In this document: positions 1-5,754 of the stretch, in pieces
Layout: each line of letters starts with the position of its first letter
Position numbering within the stretch: position 1 is the stretch's first letter
Assembly (NCBI GenBank): GCA_945903675.1
Contig: CAMDOP010000209.1
Coordinates: forward strand, 1 to 5,862
Reading direction: 5' to 3'
Length of the DNA stretch: 5,862 bases
Source of the DNA: Crenothrix polyspora
GTDB lineage: Bacteria > Pseudomonadota > Gammaproteobacteria > Methylococcales > Methylomonadaceae
Notes under the pieces: generated by a model
The model's database searches: none
What the model saw: only the letters and a program-made list of their open reading frames with translations
Told to the model about the DNA's origin: nothing
Translations under genes and position numbers: made by a program

Positions 1-4
1 AATT

Positions 5-81
5 TGGCGGAGTGGACGGGACTCGAACCCGCGACCACCGGCGTGACAGGCCGGTATTCTAACCAACTGAACTACCACTCC
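5..81 (-). tRNA. tRNA-Asp (anticodon GUC)
   Basis: This gene inserts aspartate at GAC and GAU codons. Read on the minus strand it folds into a complete 77 nt cloverleaf. The 7 bp acceptor stem pairs GGAGTGG (75-81) with CCACTCC (9-15), followed by discriminator G and a genome-encoded CCA (5-7). The T arm has the GGTTCGAGTCC pattern, and the anticodon GTC lies at 45-47 in a 7 nt loop (CTGTCAC) closed by a GC-rich stem. It lies 6 nt after tRNA-Val and is almost certainly processed from the same precursor. No part is missing. A + strand open frame that covers both tRNAs is not a gene. Confidence 0.97.
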
Positions 82-87
82 AAAGTC

Positions 88-163
88 TGGTGGGTGCTGA
101 GGGGTTCGAACCCCCGACCCTCGCCTTGTAAGGGCGATGCTCTCCCAGCTGAGCTAAGCACCC
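88..163 (-). tRNA. tRNA-Val (anticodon UAC)
   Basis: This gene inserts valine at GUA and GUG codons and, through wobble modification, others of the GUN box. The minus strand gives a full 76 nt cloverleaf. The acceptor stem pairs GGGTGCT (157-163) with AGCACCC (92-98), followed by discriminator A and an encoded CCA (88-90). The D arm is of the AGCTCAGCTGGGAGAGC type, the anticodon TAC lies at 128-130, and the T arm is GGGGGTTCGAACCCC. It is the first gene of a two-tRNA unit ending in tRNA-Asp. Its 5' end sits about 13 nt downstream of a perfect -10 box, so the precursor leader is very short. Confidence 0.97.
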
Positions 164-176
164 GACTAAAAAAATC

Positions 177-204
177 ATTATACATCATTATTTTAAAAAT
201 ACAA
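177..204 (-). promoter_or_regulatory. Putative sigma-70 promoter of the tRNA-Val/tRNA-Asp unit
   Basis: Reading on the minus strand, a consensus TATAAT -10 box (177-182) follows a weak -35 TTGTAT (199-204) with a 16 nt spacer. The predicted start, near position 170, is about 7 nt ahead of the mature 5' end of tRNA-Val, as expected for an independently transcribed tRNA unit. The surroundings are extremely AT-rich, which makes TATAAT-like words common by chance. The spacing to the tRNA is the main support. Confidence 0.6.
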
Positions 205-245
205 TTCTATATAAATCTTTTTCTTTAATACTTGCCTAAATCGAA

Positions 246-260
246 CTTAATTCAATTAAG
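246..260. repeat. 15 nt AT-rich inverted repeat downstream of hupB
   Basis: CTTAATT (246-252) and AATTAAG (254-260) are perfect 7 nt arms around a single central base, starting 6 nt past the hupB stop codon. The one-base gap makes it more like a double-stranded palindrome than an RNA hairpin. The arms have only one G-C pair each and no U-tract follows, so it is not a convincing intrinsic terminator. I saw no other terminator between hupB and the tRNA promoter. Confidence 0.4.
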
Positions 261-265
261 GAGTA

Positions 266-538
266 TTAGTTTACAGCATCCTTTAAAGATTTTCCAGCCT
301 TAAAAGACGGTATTTTTGCAGCTTTAATCGTAATTTCGTCTCCAGTTTGTGGATTACGTCCTTTACGCTCAGCTCTCTCTTTTACAGAATAAGTACCAAA
401 GCCTACTAAAGCAACTGAATCACCTTTGCTCAAAGCGCTTGTTACTGCTCCGAGGAAACCATCTAAAGCACGTCCAGCGTCTGCTTTTGTTAAATCTGCA
501 GACTCAGCTATAGCTTCAATCAATTCTGATTTGTTCAT
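266..538 (-). CDS. hupB: DNA-binding protein HU, beta-type subunit
   Basis: HU is a small nucleoid protein that binds and bends DNA without strong sequence preference. It acts as a dimer in replication, recombination and transcription control. The 90-residue product is the family's usual length. An alpha-helical N-terminal half (about 1-40) leads to the GFGTY signature (46-50). The beta-arm follows, with the RKGRNPQTG segment (58-66) whose proline (P63) intercalates between base pairs, and the C-terminal KIPSFKAGKSLKDAV helix closes the protein. The frame is open further upstream, giving a 26-residue extension, but I chose the ATG at 538. The protein then begins MNKSEL as in HU proteins, and an AGGAGG lies just ahead of it. 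It lies downstream of lon, as in many Gammaproteobacteria, and has its own promoter. I call it beta-type from the context next to lon. The HU family assignment is certain, the subunit label less so. Confidence 0.96.
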   Translation of the reverse strand: MNKSELIEAIAESADLTKADAGRALDGFLGAVTSALSKGDSVALVGFGTYSVKERAERKGRNPQTGDEITIKAAKIPSFKAGKSLKDAVN

Positions 539-542
539 TATT

Positions 543-548
543 CCTCCT
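543..548 (-). promoter_or_regulatory. Strong ribosome binding site of hupB
   Basis: A perfect AGGAGG on the minus strand ends 4 nt before the ATG at 538. It fixes the hupB start at the internal methionine, not at the upstream start of the same open frame (616), and suggests heavy translation, as fits an abundant nucleoid protein. Confidence 0.85.
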
Positions 549-630
549 GAGGAAGTTAATTTAGTGTATTGAGAAAATCTGTTTGTTAATTCTTGTGTCT
601 TATTAAGCACCACCACAAGAACAGGGGTAA

Positions 631-660
631 GTTATATCAACTGCCACCACCTAGTGTCAA
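631..660 (-). promoter_or_regulatory. Sigma-70 promoter of hupB
   Basis: On the minus strand a perfect -35 TTGACA (655-660) is followed, after an 18 nt spacer, by TATAAC (631-636), five of six consensus bases. The predicted start near 625 gives a 5' leader of roughly 85 nt before the hupB ATG. The leader contains the in-frame upstream part of the open frame, so this promoter also argues against the longer HupB protein. A perfect 10 bp palindrome, GCTTTAAAGC (661-670), abuts the -35 box on its upstream side and could be an AT-rich upstream element or a regulator site; that is inference. Confidence 0.75.
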
Positions 661-724
661 GCTTTAAAGCCCTAGAACCCATGTTTTTTGCGGCATCAAG
701 ATGATTTCAACCATATTTGGTCTT

Positions 725-3157
725 TTAATGGGCCATATTTGCTTGCGACAGCATTTTAACGGCATCAGAGTCCTTCATAGATTGTTCAGCCTCAAGTTGT
801 TTGTCTATTGCAATCGGCATGCGCTGCAAAGCCAATGCTAATACTTCATCTATCCAATGCACAGGCCTGATATCTAATTTTTGCTTGATGTTATCAGGAA
901 TATCAATCAGATCTTTTTCATTTTCAGCAGGAATAATAACCACGGTTATTCCGCCGCGATGCGCCGCTAATAGCTTTTCTTTTAGACCACCAATAGGAAG
1001 CACCTCGCCACGCAAAGTAATTTCACCAGTCATCGCTACATTAGCGCGAACAGGTATCTTCGTTAATGCCGATATAATCGCTGTGCACATGCCAATACCC
1101 GCACTAGGACCATCTTTTGGTGTTGCTCCCTCAGGCACATGTATATGTATGTCATTCTTCTGAAACAACTCATTATCTATCCCCAATATTTCAGAGCGAC
1201 TTCTCACAACCGTCATTGCGGCTTCAATTGATTCCTTCATAACGTCGCCCAACTTGCCTGTTGCCGAATGCTTGCCTTTACCAGGAATAACGGCCGTTTC
1301 AATCGTTAATAATTCGCCACCCACCTCAGTCCAAGCAAGCCCTGTAACCTGTCCAACTTGATCTTGCTCCTCAGCCAAACCATAACTAAAGCGTCTAACC
1401 CCCAAGTAATCATTTAAATTTTCTGGCACAATAAGAATCTTAGTCTTATCAGATGATAGTAATAAATGCTTAACAACTTTACGACAAATTTTAGAAATAT
1501 CTCGCTCAAGATTACGTACACCCGCTTCACGAGAATAATAACGAATCATATCTCTAACAGCGACTTCTGAAATATCAATTTCATGAGCCTCAATACCATT
1601 AGCCTCGATCTGTTTAGGTATTAAATATTTAATCGCTATATTTATTTTTTCATCTTCTGTGTAACCAGCAATACGGATTACTTCCATTCTATCCAGCAAA
1701 GCCGGTGGAATATTCATAGTATTGGCTGTAGCAACAAACATCACATCGGATAAGTCGAAATCTACTTCTAAATAATGATCCGAAAAAGCATGATTCTGCT
1801 CGGGATCCAAAACTTCCAGCAAGGCAGAAGCGGGATCACCTCGAAAATCAGTCGCCATCTTATCGATCTCATCAAGCAAAAACATAGGGTTACGAGACTT
1901 TATTTTCGCCAAATTTTGTAATATCTTTCCTGGCATTGAACCGATATATGTACGTCTATGACCACGAATTTCAGCTTCATCACGGACGCCACCTAAAGCC
2001 ATGCGCACATAAGTACGATTCGTTGCTCTAGCAATAGACTCACCCAATGAAGTTTTACCAACGCCTGGAGGTCCTACCAAACATAGGATAGGACCTTTAA
2101 GCTTTTTAACTCGTTGATGAACAGCAAGATACTCTAGAATACGTTCTTTAACTTTTTCTAGGCCAAAATGCTCAGCTTCCAGCACTTGCTCTGCAATTTT
2201 AAGATCATGCCTAACCTTAGTCTTTTTCTTCCATGGCACATTAAGCATCCAATCAATATAATTACGTACCACAGTTGCTTCAGCAGACATGGCGGGCATT
2301 AATTTAAGCTTATTAAGCTCGGCATCAGCCTTAGGCTTTGCTTCTTTTGACATCCCTGCATTAGCAATCTTTTTTGCCAGCTCCTCAATTTCATTAGGCA
2401 CATCATCCATGTCACCTAATTCTTTTTGTATCGCTTTCATTTGCTCGTTTAAATAATACTCCCTCTGATTCTTCTCCATCTGCTGCTTTACACGAACTCG
2501 AATTTTTTTCTCCATTTCCAATAAATCGACTTCGCCCTCCATCAATGCCATTAAATCTTCTAAGCGCTTTTCAATATCTGCAGACTCAAGAATACCCTGT
2601 TTATCACTGACTTTTAAGCTCATATGTGCAGCCATGGTGTCAGCAAGTCGACTCGGATCATCAATGCCCGAAAGAGCATTTAATACTTCAGGAGGGATTT
2701 TATTATTCAATTTAACATATTGATCAAATGAATTAATAACTGTGCGCTGCAAAACGTCTTGTTCTTGTACTGAAAGATTATAGATATCGTCAATTTTTTC
2801 AACTTCAGCAGAAAAAAAACTCCCTATTTCCTGATACCGAACTACTTTACTTCGCTCCGCACCTTCAACGAGAACCTTTACAGTACCATCGGGAAGTTTT
2901 AATAATTGCAAAATATTAGCTAAAGTACCTACTTGATAAAGATCAGCAAACTCTGGCTCATCAATTTCAGCGTCCTTTTGAGCAATCAATAAGACTTGCT
3001 TACCATCTTTCATTGCAGCATCAAGAGCATCAATTGAGCGCTCTCTACCAACAAATAAAGGGATAACCATGTGTGGATAAACCACAACATCTCTAAGAGG
3101 TAAAACAGGTATCAAATTATCCGTAACTTGTAATTCTTTAATTATTTGCGTTTCCAT
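725..3157 (-). CDS. lon: ATP-dependent protease Lon
   Basis: Lon is a cytoplasmic hexameric AAA+ serine protease that unfolds and degrades damaged proteins and selected short-lived regulators. The 810-residue protein is intact. The N-terminal substrate-binding LON domain (about 14-205, beginning IPVLPLRDVVVYP) is followed by a charged coiled-coil (about 205-255). The AAA+ module follows, with Walker A GPPGVGKTS (362-370), Walker B FLLDEID (426-432), a sensor-type ATANT (476-480) and the arginine of LLDRME (R490). The C-terminal protease domain has the catalytic serine in PKDGPSAG (S685) and the lysine in GGLKEKLL (K728). Those two are 43 residues apart, as in E. coli S679/K722. About 30 weakly conserved residues extend beyond the E. 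coli end. I chose the ATG at 3157 over the TTG at 3175 because AAAGGA stands 7 nt ahead of it and the upstream start would swallow that site. A heat-shock promoter lies directly upstream. Unusually, clpX is not the upstream neighbour. Confidence 0.98.
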   Translation of the reverse strand: METQIIKELQVTDNLIPVLPLRDVVVYPHMVIPLFVGRERSIDALDAAMKDGKQVLLIAQKDAEIDEPEFADLYQVGTLANILQLLKLPDGTVKVLVEGAERSKVVRYQEIGSFFSAEVEKIDDIYNLSVQEQDVLQRTVINSFDQYVKLNNKIPPEVLNALSGIDDPSRLADTMAAHMSLKVSDKQGILESADIEKRLEDLMALMEGEVDLLEMEKKIRVRVKQQMEKNQREYYLNEQMKAIQKELGDMDDVPNEIEELAKKIANAGMSKEAKPKADAELNKLKLMPAMSAEATVVRNYIDWMLNVPWKKKTKVRHDLKIAEQVLEAEHFGLEKVKERILEYLAVHQRVKKLKGPILCLVGPPGVGKTSLGESIARATNRTYVRMALGGVRDEAEIRGHRRTYIGSMPGKILQNLAKIKSRNPMFLLDEIDKMATDFRGDPASALLEVLDPEQNHAFSDHYLEVDFDLSDVMFVATANTMNIPPALLDRMEVIRIAGYTEDEKINIAIKYLIPKQIEANGIEAHEIDISEVAVRDMIRYYSREAGVRNLERDISKICRKVVKHLLLSSDKTKILIVPENLNDYLGVRRFSYGLAEEQDQVGQVTGLAWTEVGGELLTIETAVIPGKGKHSATGKLGDVMKESIEAAMTVVRSRSEILGIDNELFQKNDIHIHVPEGATPKDGPSAGIGMCTAIISALTKIPVRANVAMTGEITLRGEVLPIGGLKEKLLAAHRGGITVVIIPAENEKDLIDIPDNIKQKLDIRPVHWIDEVLALALQRMPIAIDKQLEAEQSMKDSDAVKMLSQANMAH

Positions 3158-3164
3158 AGATAGA

Positions 3165-3170
3165 TCCTTT
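3165..3170 (-). promoter_or_regulatory. Ribosome binding site of lon
   Basis: AAAGGA on the minus strand stands 7 nt ahead of the ATG at 3157. It decides the start of Lon: the alternative TTG at 3175 lies upstream of this site and has no comparable site of its own. Confidence 0.75.
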
Positions 3171-3192
3171 AGCAATTTTTTACATTAGAAGA

Positions 3193-3220
3193 TTATGGGG
3201 GCGACAATCAAAATAGCAAG
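3193..3220 (-). promoter_or_regulatory. Heat-shock (sigma-32/RpoH-type) promoter of lon
   Basis: On the minus strand CTTGCTA (3214-3220) and CCCCATAA (3193-3200) are separated by 13 nt. The known sigma-32 pattern is CTTGAAA, 11-16 nt, then CCCCATNT, so the -10 C-run and the spacing match closely and the -35 keeps its CTTG core. The predicted start near 3185 gives a leader of only about 28 nt to the lon ATG. lon is a classical sigma-32 regulon member in E. coli, which fits. No equally good sigma-70 promoter is visible in the same place. Confidence 0.8.
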
Positions 3221-3270
3221 CAAATAAAAATACAACATACGTAATCGATAAGCATTTTTATGATCCAGCA

Positions 3271-3281
3271 ACCTCAAGACT
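3271..3281. repeat. Direct repeat copy 1 (acctcaagact)
   Basis: This 11 bp word recurs exactly at 3521-3531, a start-to-start distance of exactly 250 nt. No matching terminal inverted repeats border the enclosed segment, so an insertion with a target duplication is not demonstrated, and an 11 bp repeat can arise by chance. Confidence 0.4.
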
Positions 3282-3479
3282 CATTTAGACATATTCTTCG
3301 AATAATGAAAATCACTAAATGAGAGATAGCAGACCAAATATTTTTAAAAAGAGCAAACCAGTCCACAACAACTTCGGGTAGAAGAATACACGGAAATGAT
3401 TAGCTAAAAAATATGGGATGAATGTAGTGAGGAGAGGAGAGTAAGGAACTATACACTTGTGTTATTTTGAAATGAAATG

Positions 3480-3501
3480 CTACATAGAAAGGGGTATGTA
3501 G
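3480..3501. repeat. 7 bp perfect hairpin in the lon-upstream region
   Basis: CTACATA (3480-3486) and TATGTAG (3495-3501) are exact inverted copies with an 8 nt loop. On the + strand a short T-run (ACTTTT) follows, so it could be a weak terminator in that direction, but no + strand transcript is evident. On the minus strand no U-tract follows. Confidence 0.4.
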
Positions 3502-3520
3502 ACTTTTCGTAATCTAGACC

Positions 3521-3531
3521 ACCTCAAGACT
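3521..3531. repeat. Direct repeat copy 2 (acctcaagact)
   Basis: This is the second copy of the 11 bp word at 3271-3281. Both copies are preceded by unrelated bases, so the identity is limited to the 11 bp. Confidence 0.4.
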
Positions 3532-3617
3532 ACACGACCATCTCGAACTAAAAACTACTTCGCTTACTATCCGCTACCACACTTCAGCGAACGCTTTTAG
3601 ATCGGGATGCCGTTACC

Positions 3618-3658
3618 TTAGGTGATATTAAAAATCAAAGATCTCATATACCACCTAA
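3618..3658 (-). repeat. 11 bp stem-loop downstream of fdxA
   Basis: As minus-strand RNA, UUAGGUGGUAU (3648-3658) pairs with AUAUCACCUAA (3618-3628) over 11 pairs including one G-U, around a 19 nt loop. It begins about 17 nt past the fdxA stop codon. It has no U-tract on its 3' side; the only U-run is inside the loop. It may stabilise the 3' end of the fdxA message or mark a factor-assisted stop, but it is not a textbook intrinsic terminator. Confidence 0.5.
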
Positions 3659-3674
3659 TATTTTATAAAAATAA

Positions 3675-3998
3675 TTATTTTTCTAAAAACTCTACTTTAT
3701 TTTCTTTACCATTCCATATATCAGCTTCTGGAAGTGGTGATTTAACTTCAGTAAGTATGGGCCACTGTTTAGCTAATTCTGCATTTAATTGAATAAACAT
3801 TTCTTGGCCTTCTGGAAGCTCATCTTCAGCAAATATGGCATTCGCAGGGCATTCAGGTTCACATAAGGTGCAGTCGATACACTCATCAGGATCAATTACT
3901 AAAAAATTAGGTCCTTCATGGAAGCAATCAACGGGACATACATCAACGCAATCAGTAAATTTACATTTTATACAGTTTTCTGTGACTACAAAGGTCAT
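3675..3998 (-). CDS. fdxA: Seven-iron ferredoxin, [3Fe-4S][4Fe-4S]
   Basis: This is a soluble low-potential electron carrier of the Azotobacter ferredoxin I type, and 107 residues is the family length. The N-terminal half carries the cysteines C9, C12, C17, C21, C25, C40, C43, C46 and C50. By comparison with the Azotobacter protein, C9, C17 and C50 should hold the [3Fe-4S] cluster and C21, C40, C43 and C46 the [4Fe-4S] cluster. C12 and C25 correspond to its two free cysteines. The segments VCPVDCF, EGPNFLVI and PDECIDC-LCEPECP are hallmarks. The C-terminal half (about 55-107, with FIQLNAELA) is the extra cap of this subclass. The start is an ATG with AGG 8 nt upstream. The gene is well separated on both sides and is probably transcribed alone. 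In Pseudomonas the homologue follows mutS, whereas here its upstream neighbour is holA. The exact redox partner cannot be told from sequence. Confidence 0.96.
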   Translation of the reverse strand: MTFVVTENCIKCKFTDCVDVCPVDCFHEGPNFLVIDPDECIDCTLCEPECPANAIFAEDELPEGQEMFIQLNAELAKQWPILTEVKSPLPEADIWNGKENKVEFLEK

Positions 3999-4040
3999 TT
4001 ATCTTACCTGGTGATTTAGGGAATTTTAATTTGGAATGCA

Positions 4041-4049
4041 ATGATAGCA
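4041..4049 (-). promoter_or_regulatory. Possible extended -10 promoter of fdxA
   Basis: The minus strand reads TGCTATCAT, an extended -10 element (TGN plus TATCAT). No good -35 is present, which is tolerable for this class. The predicted start near 4034 would leave a leader of about 36 nt before the fdxA ATG. The 190 nt gap after holA makes a separate promoter likely, but other AT-rich words in the gap could also serve. Confidence 0.4.
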
Positions 4050-4189
4050 GAAAGGAATACCCCTTAATATAATGTTTTATAATTTTTTATCTGACGATAA
4101 TCATTCATCAAAGCATCTTCCTGTCTTTTGTATTGCTTTTTACAACACTCAAGCTCTCTATAAGTAATCTTTTTTACGAGACAGGTATT

Positions 4190-5197
4190 TTATTTGGCCA
4201 TTACAAACATCAAACAGACTTCACGCAAAGTTTCCCAAGCATCACCTGATTGCTGACCTTTTATCTGCCTATCAGCCTTAGCCCCCAGCACTAATATACG
4301 GGTTAAATCTTTATCACTAAGTCTATTCAACACATTACTGACTATCTGCTTTCGCTTATCCCAGATTTGGTTATTTTTAAAAGCCAAATCTTTTGATTGA
4401 CCACCGGCGATAGCCCATTTTATTTTAATCAAGCTGCGAGCTTCACGCGCCAATGCCCACAACACAACAGGAGCGGCAACGCCTTCCTCACGCAAGCCTG
4501 ATAAGATTTTAATAATACGATCTTCTCTATCCGACAAAACGCTATCAATGAGCTTAAACACATCGTATCTTGAATTATCAGCGACTACTTCAACGATTTG
4601 TTGCTGGCTTAAATTACCCGCACCATAAAGTACATACAGGTTTTCTATTTCTTGAGCGGCCGCCAATAAATTACCTTCCACTCTTGAAGCCAATAAACGC
4701 AAGCCATCAGCATTAGCTGACAGACCTCGTCGCTGTAGTCGTTGTTGTAACCAACTAATCAACTCCTGACCTTCCAGTGGCCAAACTTGAATGACGACAC
4801 CCTGCTTATCTAAAGCTTCAAACCAACGTGTTTTTAAGGCGGCACTTGCTAGTTTTCCGGCAGTAATTAGCAGTAGATTGTCTTCTTGCAATCGACCACA
4901 ATAAGCGACCAAAGCCTTAGAACCATCAATACCCGGCGTACCACTGGGCAATCTTAAATCGATAATTTTTTTATCTGCAAATATGGACATAGAATCGGCT
5001 AAAAAAGCTAACTGACTCCATTCAAAATTGGCATCGACTGTTATAACTTCACGATTTTCAAAGCCCGCTACTTTTGCTGCTTTTCTAATCTCATCAGCCA
5101 GTTCCGCTAATTGCAAAGGCTCATCACCCGTAATAACATAAATGGGCTTTAAACCTTTGTTTAACTCGGCACTTAACTCCCCTGGCTTAATGCGCAT
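4190..5197 (-). CDS. holA: DNA polymerase III, delta subunit
   Basis: HolA is the clamp-loader subunit that opens the beta sliding clamp so it can be placed on primed DNA during replication. The 335 residues compare with 343 in E. coli. Visible family segments are YVITGDEPLQ (20-29), where a Walker A would sit but is degenerate as usual for delta, and SIFADKKIIDLRLPS (71-85). Also present are the WPLEGQELISWLQQRL segment (139-154), RVEGNLLAAAQEIENLYVL (172-190) and SRYDVFKLIDSVL (209-221). The remainder is the helical C-terminal collar domain. The ATG lies 2 nt after the lptE stop with no clear ribosome binding site of its own, which points to translational coupling. leuS-lptE-holA is a common gammaproteobacterial order. 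The protein looks complete, but the frame continues open for 41 codons after its stop. Confidence 0.95.
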   Translation of the reverse strand: MRIKPGELSAELNKGLKPIYVITGDEPLQLAELADEIRKAAKVAGFENREVITVDANFEWSQLAFLADSMSIFADKKIIDLRLPSGTPGIDGSKALVAYCGRLQEDNLLLITAGKLASAALKTRWFEALDKQGVVIQVWPLEGQELISWLQQRLQRRGLSANADGLRLLASRVEGNLLAAAQEIENLYVLYGAGNLSQQQIVEVVADNSRYDVFKLIDSVLSDREDRIIKILSGLREEGVAAPVVLWALAREARSLIKIKWAIAGGQSKDLAFKNNQIWDKRKQIVSNVLNRLSDKDLTRILVLGAKADRQIKGQQSGDAWETLREVCLMFVMAK

Positions 5198-5199
5198 AA

Positions 5200-5697
5200 T
5201 TATTTAAGCTTTTTATCAATAACTGATTTAGCGCGATTGATTATGGTACGCACAGCCTGAAGATACATTTCGTTTTTAATGATCGTCTCTTCGCTCTCTT
5301 TCGCGATGACAGCTAATTGATCATTATAATACTCACGCTTAATTTCCAAAGGCTGACGCGCCATTAATAGAGTGTCTTTAGCATCAACAATTTCATATTC
5401 CATTCGATAATCCAATTCAAAATCATTGGCCACACCGGTTGCCGCTAGCGATAGCACTCTACGCTCACTTTTTTCATCATAAATTCGTATAACAATACCG
5501 GCAACTTCTGCCGAGGCCGCAATAGGAATTGATGATAGATCCATCGCTTTCTTAAATTGCGCTTGCAACGGAGCAGAGCCACCCTCTAAAAAGATATTTT
5601 TCAAACCAGCAGGTAGTTCAAAAGCACCCCGCAGATGATAACCACAAGCACTTAATAACAAAGCTATCAAGATAATGACTGATTTTTTAATTAGCAC
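5200..5697 (-). CDS. lptE: LPS-assembly lipoprotein LptE
   Basis: LptE (formerly RlpB) is an outer-membrane lipoprotein that sits inside the LptD barrel. It helps LptD fold and passes lipopolysaccharide to the cell surface. The 165-residue product begins with a lipoprotein signal: two lysines (4-5), a hydrophobic stretch (7-15) and the lipobox LSAC with the modified cysteine C18. Glycine follows at +2, so there is no inner-membrane retention aspartate. After it come GYHLRGAFELPAGLKNIFLEG (19-39), typical of the family, and the RRVLSLAATGVANDFELDY region, with a helical, charged C-terminus. The start is GTG at 5695-5697, supported by an AGGAG 5 nt upstream; no ATG occurs near the N-terminus. 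It lies between leuS and holA, as in many relatives. Sequence conservation in this family is low, so the call rests on the lipobox, the N-terminal motif and the context together. Confidence 0.93.
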   Translation of the reverse strand: MLIKKSVIILIALLLSACGYHLRGAFELPAGLKNIFLEGGSAPLQAQFKKAMDLSSIPIAASAEVAGIVIRIYDEKSERRVLSLAATGVANDFELDYRMEYEIVDAKDTLLMARQPLEIKREYYNDQLAVIAKESEETIIKNEMYLQAVRTIINRAKSVIDKKLK

Positions 5698-5702
5698 AAA
5701 TA

Positions 5703-5707
5703 CTCCT
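5703..5707 (-). promoter_or_regulatory. Ribosome binding site of lptE
   Basis: AGGAG on the minus strand stands 5 nt ahead of GTG (5695-5697). It supports the non-ATG start of lptE, which is needed to include the complete signal peptide. Confidence 0.75.
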
Positions 5708-5723
5708 AAAATTATCGTGTAAC

Positions 5724-5744
5724 AAGGTGAGCAAAGCTCACCTT
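5724..5744 (-). terminator. Stem-loop between leuS and lptE, possibly a leaky terminator
   Basis: AAGGTGAGC and GCTCACCTT form a perfect 9 bp stem around a 3 nt loop, 10 nt past the leuS stop and upstream of the lptE ribosome binding site. The stem is GC-balanced and strong for this AT-rich DNA. No run of T follows directly (GTTACACG, then ATAATTTT), so it is a poor intrinsic terminator. It may attenuate transcription, protect the leuS 3' end or be an RNA processing site inside the unit. The structure is certain; the role is inferred. Confidence 0.5.
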
Positions 5745-5754
5745 ATAAACCTAA

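Larger units (their letters stand above)
3221..3674. other. Unassigned intergenic region between fdxA and lon
   Basis: This 454 nt stretch has no open frame on either strand with both a credible start and a ribosome binding site; the longest ATG-started frames are about 20 codons or less. It holds an 11 bp direct repeat (3271-3281 and 3521-3531), a 7 bp hairpin (3480-3501), a purine-rich tract on the + strand (about 3425-3448) and an 11 bp stem-loop close behind the fdxA stop (3618-3658). A + strand frame without a start codon stays open for 38 codons (3552-3665), which could be chance or the tail of a decayed gene. It is less AT-extreme than the spacers next to hupB. I recognise no transposase, RNA family or mobile-element end in it. 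Confidence 0.5.

Noticed and set aside
4..228. A 74-codon open frame on the + strand at the left edge
   Set aside because: It runs antisense across both complete tRNA genes, and its protein is only the translation of tRNA stems.
539..616. A longer HupB with 26 extra N-terminal residues
   Set aside because: The HU family starts at MNKSEL, a perfect AGGAGG precedes that ATG, and the extension lies in the leader downstream of the promoter.
801..1163. A 120-codon open frame on the + strand
   Set aside because: It is antisense to the highly conserved protease domain of lon, with no ribosome binding site or recognisable motif.
3158..3175. A longer Lon starting at TTG 3175
   Set aside because: It would start upstream of the AAAGGA that serves the ATG at 3157 and has no site of its own.
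3511..3600. Slight resemblance of the + strand to 5S rRNA (ccacct and gaccatctcgaact words)
   Set aside because: The similarity needs an 11 nt insertion, the outer helices are absent and the rest does not align, so it is most likely chance.
3221..3674. CRISPR array, insertion sequence or toxin-antitoxin pair in the gap
   Set aside because: There are no regularly spaced repeats, no transposase frame, no terminal inverted repeats and no pair of small overlapping genes.
4047..4066. AAGG/CCTT inverted repeat after holA as a terminator
   Set aside because: The stem is only 4 bp and no U-tract follows it; it also overlaps the likely fdxA promoter region.
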